DNA from: Sphingobacterium sp. N143
GTDB lineage: Bacteria > Bacteroidota > Bacteroidia > Sphingobacteriales > Sphingobacteriaceae
Direction of reading: 5' to 3'
NCBI RefSeq assembly: GCF_030325625.1
Contig: NZ_JACAIS010000007.1
Location: forward strand, 1 to 64,000
Length of the DNA stretch: 64,000 nt
The translations under genes and the position numbers were made by a program. This document shows positions 54,399 to 61,451 of the stretch, piece by piece (the stretch's first letter is position 1; every line of letters begins with the position of its first letter). The notes below the pieces were generated by a model. That model was not told the origin of the DNA, did not search any database, and saw nothing but the letters and a program-made list of their open reading frames with translations.

Positions 54399-54528
54399 CA
54401 AAATGAAAAAATAAGAGAAAAAATTTTTTTTTCTCATTTTTCTATATAACTTCAATATAACCAAGAAGGATAAGTGTTGACCAATTAAACAAATAAACCA
54501 AATTATATCATTGTATTAACAGGTGTAA

Positions 54529-54546
54529 TGCTAAAACGTTTTTATT
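54529..54546. promoter_or_regulatory. Second LacI-like operator candidate
   Basis: TGCTAAAACGTTTTTATT has the perfect core AAAACGTTTT. It matches the reverse complement of the GH92 operator (48575-48592) in 13 of 18 positions, including the run CTAAAACGT. It lies 173 bases before the SusC start. This would place the downstream SusC/SusD operon under the same regulator as the mannosidases. Confidence 0.4.
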
Positions 54547-54718
54547 ATAAACTTTAAACCTTAAATTATGAGCGTAATCTTATTTGATTCTGCATAATTG
54601 TTTGGGTAAGAATATGACCAATTTTCTTATCCCGAAAATCATGCAAATTTAATCCCTATTCCAGGGAAACCATAACCAATATACTAGAAAAGTAAAATAA
54701 CCTAATTATATCATTCCT

Positions 54719-57661
54719 ATGTACATGATTAAAAAAAGGTGTTTGAGTGGACTTGTTCTCTTAGGGCTGTCCTATGCTTGCTGTTCTTTAGCTTTTGGTC
54801 AAGACAAAACAGTGTTGTCCTCAACCGATAGTCTTAAGCTCCAGATAGGAACCGCAAAATTGGATTCCATATTTCGCATTAAAGTCAGCCAGGTTAACCC
54901 TGTTGAGATCAAGAAACAAGCCTTATTGCCCTATTCCGCTCTCCAGCAATATTTAAAAGGGAATAACACGGGATTGTATGTTACTGAACCATCGGGGGAA
55001 CCTGGTGCCAAGCAACCGATGTATTCCCGTGGCATTTCCAGGCCGCTGCTTTCTGCTATTGATGTATTTCAGAATCAGCCGCTGGTTGTTGTTGATGGAA
55101 TTCCTTTAGTCGGCGAACATCCATTTGCTTATGCCGTTCAGACCTATGATCTTGAGCGTATTGGACCTGCAACAAATCTTTTTGCTTCTATCAATATTGA
55201 TATGGTGAAGTCGATAGAAGTCCTAAAGGATGTGGCTGCAACGGCAATGTATGGCCCCAACGCAGCAAACGGTGCCATTGTCATTCAGACCAAACCGTAT
55301 AAAGCGGATAAGACAAACCGAATCGCCGTAAATATGTATACGGGATTGGCACAGCGTCCACAAGTCACGACAATCAATGGTGAATATGAGAACAAGTTCA
55401 GAAAGCAGTTTTATGACTTATATACTTCCAACGGTAAATATGATGATGGCGATACTTATCCAGTTTATCTAAGTGACTCGCTCAATATGAATTATTTTGG
55501 TCGGTCGGATTGGTCAGACTCCTATTACAATAATGGGCTGGTCTATAATCTGAATGCCAACCTTTCCGGTGGTGGGCCCCGGGCAAATTTTCAATTTGCT
55601 GCTGGGTCGACACAGGACAAGGGAATAGCAGATCAGGTAAAACTGAATAAATATTATGCTTTGTTTGGTCTGAATATGCGCCCATTGACCTGGTTGACTT
55701 TTTCCATGCAGGCCAATATTGCCAGACTGGACCGTAACCGTAACCTGAATCTGAGGGATCGGTTTGCTCAATTGGCCTATTTCCCGGATTTGTCTGCACC
55801 CTTGTCTCCCAACAAAGAGGTGTATGATGAGTATTTGAGCTATTATAAAAAAGGGTTTGACAACAATAAAACAAATCTTGTTCAGGGGTATGGAAAGCTG
55901 CAGTTTGACTTCGGCAATTTTCATTTCCTGTCGACAGGAATGGTGGATTATAATGAAGGATACCGGGACCAATTCTACCATAGTAAATTGATGGAGTCCA
56001 ATAATTTTGCCTCCAATTACTACGGTTATAACCAACGTGCCATATTTGACAATAAAGCTTATTATGATTGGAAAATCAATGAAAAAAATAGCTTGAACTT
56101 ATTAGTCGGAAATAGCCTGCAATGGGATACTTATCGGTACAATTATGCCTATGCCTACAAAGGGGTAAATGATTTTATCAAAGTAAACCTCATCGAAGAT
56201 GATCCCGATAAGTCAAATTACCTGGAAGCGACAGCATATCCTAAACCGTTAATTTTTAAGTTCTTGGATCGTATACGGCATAATCTCGTATCCTTTTATG
56301 GGAAAGCAACCTATCACTATGATAACAAGGTTGAGGCCTCGTTATTGTTAAGATCTGATGGGTCATCCAATGCGCAGCCAGATGCAAGGTGGATTTTTAC
56401 GCCTTCATTGTCATTAAACTGGAATATAAAAAATAGTTATTTCCAGTCGGATAAGGGTTTGAAGGATCTGACAGCCCGATTAAGTCTCGGGCGTATCGGC
56501 GTGAACAATATATTTGACGATTTTGCCCAAGGGCCTAACTATGTTGCCCAAATGGGGTTTACAGGCAATCAGCTTGTAGCCGGTTATAATGCAATAGCGG
56601 GTTTGGTCCGTCCCTATGAATCCGGATGGGTTGGTTATCACATTCCCTGGGCCTACACGGATCAAGTCAATTTCGGAATGGACTACGCGATCGAAAAAAA
56701 GAATTTTAATATTTCCTTTGATCTTTACTGGAAACAGACCAGTAATCAGTTGATTAATATCCCTTCTTATAGTGAGTATGGCTATAAATCGAGTTATTCG
56801 GCAGGAATGGATGTCCAGAATATGGGGGCTGAGTTGACAATTGGTCTTGACCCTATTCAAACGGAAACATTTAAATGGTCGACTGCCCTGAATATATCCC
56901 ACAATCAAAATAAACTCAAAGCTTTACCCAATGGCCTAACAAAACTGGTGATTGGAAAAAATCTGCTTGAGGTAGGTAAATCACTGGACCAATATTGGCT
57001 TCTTTCCAATGAAGGTATCTATAAGACAGACGCCGAAGTACCTCAGGGAATGACCTACAATGCTATTCAATTGCATGCTGGAGATCCAATTTGGAAAGAC
57101 CAGAACAATGACAATAGCATCGATGACAATGACAGAACATTGCAGGGGCATCGTCTTCCTGCTGTCTTTGGTAACTGGTATAATAATTTTGTGTTTGGAA
57201 AATGGGATTTGGGGATCAATATGTACTATAATATTGGCCGGGAGCTGATTAATCAGGAGATGGCCAATCGCTTTGATTTTATCAATAACGAGGGGGCAAG
57301 AAATATAGATGCGATTAAGGAAATAACCTATTGGGAGAAAAGAGGTGATTATAGTCAATACCCGCTGTATAATCCCTGGAGCAGTGTGATTGCTTATCAG
57401 GCGGAACAAGATCTTTTTTTGGAGAATGCGTCTTTTCTCAAGGTACGGGCGGTTACTTTGGGGTATAACCTGACGTCGCTTTTCGCCGGGCGAAAACAGC
57501 GGATAAAGAATGCCTATGCTTATATCTCGGCCAATAATGTGGCGACAATAACATCTTATAGTGGGGTAGATCCAGAGATCGTGGACTTTACAGGCTATGA
57601 CCTGGGATCTAAATTGCGCATCCCCCGGATATACACCCTCGGTATTAAAGTTGACTTCTAA
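54719..57661 (+). CDS. Short SusC-like outer-membrane receptor without N-terminal beta domain
   Basis: This 980-residue SusC-like protein has a signal peptide to about residue 27 (AFG-Q); the ATG at 54725 is an alternative start. Unlike the other receptors here it has neither an STN nor a carboxypeptidase-like domain, and I see no EEVVV-type TonB box. The mature part goes through about 60 residues of unassigned sequence directly to a plug (QPLVVVDGIPLVGEHPFAY, SIEVLKDVAATAMYGPNAANGAIVIQT) and barrel, ending LGIKVDF. A SusD-like gene follows after 11 bases. How it is energised is unclear. It may pair with the complete SusC encoded at the end of the same operon. Confidence 0.9.
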   Translation: MYMIKKRCLSGLVLLGLSYACCSLAFGQDKTVLSSTDSLKLQIGTAKLDSIFRIKVSQVNPVEIKKQALLPYSALQQYLKGNNTGLYVTEPSGEPGAKQPMYSRGISRPLLSAIDVFQNQPLVVVDGIPLVGEHPFAYAVQTYDLERIGPATNLFASINIDMVKSIEVLKDVAATAMYGPNAANGAIVIQTKPYKADKTNRIAVNMYTGLAQRPQVTTINGEYENKFRKQFYDLYTSNGKYDDGDTYPVYLSDSLNMNYFGRSDWSDSYYNNGLVYNLNANLSGGGPRANFQFAAGSTQDKGIADQVKLNKYYALFGLNMRPLTWLTFSMQANIARLDRNRNLNLRDRFAQLAYFPDLSAPLSPNKEVYDEYLSYYKKGFDNNKTNLVQGYGKLQFDFGNFHFLSTGMVDYNEGYRDQFYHSKLMESNNFASNYYGYNQRAIFDNKAYYDWKINEKNSLNLLVGNSLQWDTYRYNYAYAYKGVNDFIKVNLIEDDPDKSNYLEATAYPKPLIFKFLDRIRHNLVSFYGKATYHYDNKVEASLLLRSDGSSNAQPDARWIFTPSLSLNWNIKNSYFQSDKGLKDLTARLSLGRIGVNNIFDDFAQGPNYVAQMGFTGNQLVAGYNAIAGLVRPYESGWVGYHIPWAYTDQVNFGMDYAIEKKNFNISFDLYWKQTSNQLINIPSYSEYGYKSSYSAGMDVQNMGAELTIGLDPIQTETFKWSTALNISHNQNKLKALPNGLTKLVIGKNLLEVGKSLDQYWLLSNEGIYKTDAEVPQGMTYNAIQLHAGDPIWKDQNNDNSIDDNDRTLQGHRLPAVFGNWYNNFVFGKWDLGINMYYNIGRELINQEMANRFDFINNEGARNIDAIKEITYWEKRGDYSQYPLYNPWSSVIAYQAEQDLFLENASFLKVRAVTLGYNLTSLFAGRKQRIKNAYAYISANNVATITSYSGVDPEIVDFTGYDLGSKLRIPRIYTLGIKVDF

Positions 57662-57672
57662 AACGAAAAGAA

Positions 57673-59184
57673 ATGAAAAGATATCTCATATTTTATGGTT
57701 TACCATTTTTCTTCATGTTGCTAGGTGGATGTAAGAAAATGCTAGATATTGATTCTTCCCGTACAGTGAAAGAGGAGAATATGTGGAATGCCCTAGAGGA
57801 TACCCGTGCTGGACTGATGGGAATATATGGTCTTACCAAAGCTGCACTGGATGACAATAATGCGTATTGGCTATATGGAGAAGTGCGGTCTGGTGATTTT
57901 GAAAGCCCCAATCGGCAAGACTTAAAGGCTATCATTAAAAATGATCTGAAAGCAAATTATGAGTCGCTGGGAGCGCTTTCCAACTGGCGGCGCTGGTATG
58001 CCGTCGTGAATGCGGCCAATATATTTATGGAACGCGCACCAGAGGTCAGAACGAAAGACCTGCGCTACACAGAAAATAACCTTATTGTGGATGTGGCCCA
58101 AGTCCGTTTCTTGAGGGCGTATGCGTACTTTAATATGGTCCGTATTTGGGGAGATGTGCCTTTGATCTTAAATTCCCATGACGGGAACTTTGAAAATAAG
58201 GGCAAGGAAGATCGATTAAAACTGTATGCCTGGATAGAAAAAGAAATGTTCGATGCCGCCCAATTGCTGCCATATTCCTATAGTACAGGAGATGAACAAC
58301 AAATCGGCAATTATTATAATGAAGCCTCCTCTCGATGGAATGGAGCCTTGGTCAGGAAGCTTTCAGCCTATGCAATTTTAGCGCATCTGGCAGCTTGGCA
58401 AGCCAATTACGCTGATGCGGCTGCCTATTCTCAATTTGTCATGGATAATTATAGTAAGGGTGGTGCATATTATTTGTCGACATCTTTCTTGACAGATGCG
58501 AATGGATTTTTCTTTGAAAAAAGATCTGAACAGATGTTTTCATTTCCCTATATCTGGGCGCATGTGGAAGCATCATTTACAGGGCATATTGAAGAAATTA
58601 CCCTTGCAGCCCCTGTGGTCAATAAATCTGTGCCGGATATATACATGCCTAAAGAGTCAATTTTGAAAACCTTCAATGAAAAAAAGGACCAACGGTTTAG
58701 CATCGACACACTTGGTAATCCGAATACGGAAGTGTATTTCCGAAACTTCAATGGCAAGTATCCCATTTTTAGTAAGATAAAATGTATCATGGGTGGTTCC
58801 GCAGATCCCACATTTCGCATATTTACGAGTGCGACCATCCTGACCCGATTGGAGGATATTGCCTTATTACGTGCTGAAGCACTTGCTGTATTGGGTGAAA
58901 AATCAACGGCAATTGAACTACTGAATGAGATCAGGGAAAGAAGAGGGCTTAAGGCATACAGTGAAACTGCCAATGGTGATTTGATAGATGCCATTTTTCT
59001 AGAACGGCAAAGAGAGCTGATGGGAGAAGGGCATCGTTGGTATGATATGATCCGTCGTGAGAAGATCAAACATGATAATCCAAAGCTTGCACAGCTGATT
59101 GCCAATGATGGAATTTATTGGCCCATTGCCCGGGAGATTCTTGCCCAAAATAAGTTGATCGAACAAAATCCGTATTGGAAGTAA
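57673..59184 (+). CDS. SusD/RagB-type surface lipoprotein
   Basis: This 503-residue lipoprotein has its lipobox ending at Cys20 (MLLGGC). KKMLDIDSSRTVKEENMWNALEDTRAGLMGIYGLTKAAL is a SusD N-terminus, and RLEDIALLRAEALAVLGEKSTAIELLNEIRERRGL with QRELMGEGHRWYDMIRREK its C-terminal core. It is the binding partner of the SusC-like receptor 11 bases upstream and is followed after 13 bases by the fasciclin/discoidin lipoprotein gene. Confidence 0.93.
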   Translation: MKRYLIFYGLPFFFMLLGGCKKMLDIDSSRTVKEENMWNALEDTRAGLMGIYGLTKAALDDNNAYWLYGEVRSGDFESPNRQDLKAIIKNDLKANYESLGALSNWRRWYAVVNAANIFMERAPEVRTKDLRYTENNLIVDVAQVRFLRAYAYFNMVRIWGDVPLILNSHDGNFENKGKEDRLKLYAWIEKEMFDAAQLLPYSYSTGDEQQIGNYYNEASSRWNGALVRKLSAYAILAHLAAWQANYADAAAYSQFVMDNYSKGGAYYLSTSFLTDANGFFFEKRSEQMFSFPYIWAHVEASFTGHIEEITLAAPVVNKSVPDIYMPKESILKTFNEKKDQRFSIDTLGNPNTEVYFRNFNGKYPIFSKIKCIMGGSADPTFRIFTSATILTRLEDIALLRAEALAVLGEKSTAIELLNEIRERRGLKAYSETANGDLIDAIFLERQRELMGEGHRWYDMIRREKIKHDNPKLAQLIANDGIYWPIAREILAQNKLIEQNPYWK

Positions 59185-59197
59185 AGGAACAGTAATT

Positions 59198-60304
59198 ATG
59201 AGAAAGAACCAATTTGTACGTTGTATATATACAATTTTAACCTTGGTGCTGTTATACGCCTGCGCTAAAGATAAAGGCTATTATTCACCGATATCCCAAG
59301 AACCCGTTTATAAGGGAAACCTATACAGTTATCTCAAAAGCAAACCCGGCGTATACGATTCTTTGGTCAAGGTGATTGATAGGATCGGGCTGCAAAAGAA
59401 ACTGGAGGATAGCACCGTCACACTTTTTGCATTGACCAATGCCAATTTCCAGCTGGCGATCCAAAACCTGAATAATACCTTGAGTGTTTCGGACAAACCA
59501 GCACAATACTTGAATTCGGTGAAATATGAAATACTGGATTCACTCATGTGCCAATATATCATTCAGGGCTGGATCGGAAGTGACTCCCTATTGAATCAGG
59601 ACGGGCAAGATGTGCTGGGGATCCGGTATGGTTATCCGATGCACATCGGACTGAATAGACAGGCTTCTTCAGGATACCTCAATGGGGGACCGACCATTGT
59701 CGATTTTTCAGATACAAGAAGATCGGTGTTCAATCGCAATTGGGTGACGACGGAAACGAGTTCATTAAATATCCAGACAGATAATGCTATTGTTCATGTT
59801 TTAAATCCTGACCATGTATTTGGGTTTAACAAATTTGTCAGCCAGATCATCTATATACCACCGCCTGAAAATTTATTTAAAACAATGAAGGGGGTGGGCA
59901 CTGCATCATTGGAGACTCCTGGCGGGCCAGATGGGGTGGAGGCTTCTAAGTATGTATTTGATGGTAATCCAGAGACTAAATTCTTTCTGTCCAATCCAGG
60001 ACGGTTCTACCTGCAATGGGAGTTTCCTGTTGCGGTTGCAGCCAATAGTTATACGCTGAGGTCGGCAAATGATATTCAGGAACGTGACCCAACGGACTGG
60101 ACCTTGCAGGGCTGGAATGAGGAAAAAAACGACTGGGATCTGCTGGATACCAAAAAAGATGAAGCTTTTGACGAACGGTTCCAATTGAGGGTGTTCTTTT
60201 TCAAGAATACCAAGCCATATAAAATCTATCGCTTTAATATTGCCCGGATGTATGGTGGCAATGATTTCCAATTGGCTGATTGGACAATGAACCGAGACCA
60301 ATAA
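59198..60304 (+). CDS. Lipoprotein with fasciclin-like and discoidin-like domains
   Basis: This 368-residue surface lipoprotein has its lipobox ending at Cys22 (LLYAC). Residues of about 38-235 have the fasciclin (FAS1) pattern: LYSYLKSKPGVYDSLVKVIDRIGLQKKLEDSTVTLFALTNANFQ near the start and NAIVHVLNPD near the end. The rest resembles an F5/8 type C (discoidin) beta-sandwich (KYVFDGNPETKFFLSNPGRFYLQWEF, YTLRSANDIQERDPTDWTLQGWN, YRFNIARMYGGNDFQLADW). Discoidin domains often bind sugars, so this is a good candidate for a surface glycan-binding protein of the operon. The fusion of the two domains on one small lipoprotein is notable. Confidence 0.83.
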   Translation: MRKNQFVRCIYTILTLVLLYACAKDKGYYSPISQEPVYKGNLYSYLKSKPGVYDSLVKVIDRIGLQKKLEDSTVTLFALTNANFQLAIQNLNNTLSVSDKPAQYLNSVKYEILDSLMCQYIIQGWIGSDSLLNQDGQDVLGIRYGYPMHIGLNRQASSGYLNGGPTIVDFSDTRRSVFNRNWVTTETSSLNIQTDNAIVHVLNPDHVFGFNKFVSQIIYIPPPENLFKTMKGVGTASLETPGGPDGVEASKYVFDGNPETKFFLSNPGRFYLQWEFPVAVAANSYTLRSANDIQERDPTDWTLQGWNEEKNDWDLLDTKKDEAFDERFQLRVFFFKNTKPYKIYRFNIARMYGGNDFQLADWTMNRDQ

Positions 60305-60326
60305 ATTACTTTAAGAATGTAAAGAC

Positions 60327-61439
60327 ATGAAAATTGCTAAAGGATACAGCACATCAACTCGGCGGAACGGCTTTTTTACCTGGCTGGTCTTGCTATGTAT
60401 GTGCTTAAACAGCTGTAAGAAATTGTATAATCTACCGGATGAAAAAGAGTTTCTGAGCGTGAACTTGACCTATGATAGTAAATCTTTTTATCCGATTTTA
60501 GGGCGTACGACACTGATGGGAACGATCAATACGGACCATTCCACCACACCGCTTCATTTTGAAATCATTAATCCACGCTACGGTGATGGCCGACCTTATG
60601 ATGACCTCTTTCAGGTAAAACCTGTTTATCAGTGGATATCTCGCTATGATGGTACCGAGAAGAGTTTGGCAGAGATAGAAGCGAAGCGAAAGCTGGTGAA
60701 CCGTCCTCTTTTTGAAGTCGATTCAACGGGCACCTTTATTTTATGGAACTCTTCGACCAATGAGCTGATCGAGCCTCGTTCGAAAGATAGCGTGGATCTG
60801 GTGCAAAATATCCGGTATTTTGATCTTAAAGTGTCGAATTCTGGAGGAAGTACCATTATCAAAGATTTTATGGTTCTGCCCTGGAGGGTACAGGATTACG
60901 AACCTTTTTCGGATAAAAATCCCTATGATGGTGAAGTTGCACCTGATCCCGCAGATCCCAATAATCCGAAAAAAAAGAGTTACATCTGGCCATCTCATAT
61001 GAATGATGTGTACGGAGAATCATCCAATCAATTGCTGCAGACAAATGATGAGTTTAAAGATTTGGTCATTTATATCCGTCCTTTTAAGGGCGGGAATGGG
61101 CATAATTTGCGTTTCGTGTTTTTAGATAAAGATGGGAATACAATGAATCCCGACAACTTTAATGAAACAAACTGGAATGAGCTTGTACATGGTTTTAATA
61201 TGAAGAAGACGGTGAGCTATGTGCAATATGATGTGGCCTATCCGATTCCATTGACAAACTATCTGACTAAATATACAAATGGCAGCAGTGCACAGGTAGA
61301 CTTTGCATATTCCAGAAAAGGATTTGGGGGTGGCCTGATCACAGCACATTTCGGGTTGGACTTTAAAATCTTTACGAAGGGAGATTGGGAAGTTGTCTTC
61401 CATTTCCAAAGAGAAAATCCACGATTTGATAATGAATAA
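60327..61439 (+). CDS. DUF5007-like lipoprotein
   Basis: This 370-residue lipoprotein has a long basic leader and a lipobox ending at Cys30 (CLNSC). The mature start KKLYNLPDEKEFLSVNLTYDSKSFYPILGRTTLMGT is followed by beta-rich sequence (FEVDSTGTFILWNSSTNELI, RYFDLKVSNSGGSTIIKDFMVLPWRVQDYEPFSD). It resembles the DUF5007 family, which I recall next to fasciclin proteins in SusC/SusD operons; this was not checked. It contains a short proline/asparagine/lysine-rich stretch (DPADPNNPKKK). It lies 22 bases after the fasciclin gene and 12 bases before the next SusC gene. Confidence 0.78.
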   Translation: MKIAKGYSTSTRRNGFFTWLVLLCMCLNSCKKLYNLPDEKEFLSVNLTYDSKSFYPILGRTTLMGTINTDHSTTPLHFEIINPRYGDGRPYDDLFQVKPVYQWISRYDGTEKSLAEIEAKRKLVNRPLFEVDSTGTFILWNSSTNELIEPRSKDSVDLVQNIRYFDLKVSNSGGSTIIKDFMVLPWRVQDYEPFSDKNPYDGEVAPDPADPNNPKKKSYIWPSHMNDVYGESSNQLLQTNDEFKDLVIYIRPFKGGNGHNLRFVFLDKDGNTMNPDNFNETNWNELVHGFNMKKTVSYVQYDVAYPIPLTNYLTKYTNGSSAQVDFAYSRKGFGGGLITAHFGLDFKIFTKGDWEVVFHFQRENPRFDNE

Positions 61440-61451
61440 GAGCGAAAAGTT

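Larger units (their letters stand above)
54068..54718. other. Long AT-rich leader before the SusC/fasciclin operon
   Basis: These 651 bases hold no accepted gene. An open frame of 78 codons at 54085 runs through AT-rich sequence with no family features. The region has four structural elements. CTAAAC-CA-GTTTAG is an inverted repeat at 54385-54398. An A-tract meeting a T-tract inside a GAGAAA/TTTCTC palindrome lies at 54415-54435. An AAAACGTTTT-centred palindrome lies at 54529-54546. GGGTAAGAA at 54604-54612 can pair with TTCTTATCCC at 54624-54633 as a leader hairpin. The clustering suggests a regulated promoter with a long untranslated leader. Confidence 0.5.

Noticed and set aside
54415..54435. 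A-tract/T-tract palindrome as an intrinsic terminator
   Set aside because: The stem is only A-T pairs apart from the GAG/CTC ends and lies 350 bases beyond a good terminator. It is more likely a bent or rigid DNA segment.
58548..59105. 185-codon frame antisense to the SusD gene (also long antisense frames at 6007-6513 and 55514-56035)
   Set aside because: They lie wholly opposite well-supported SusC/SusD genes and have serine/isoleucine-rich shadow composition with no domain or signal.
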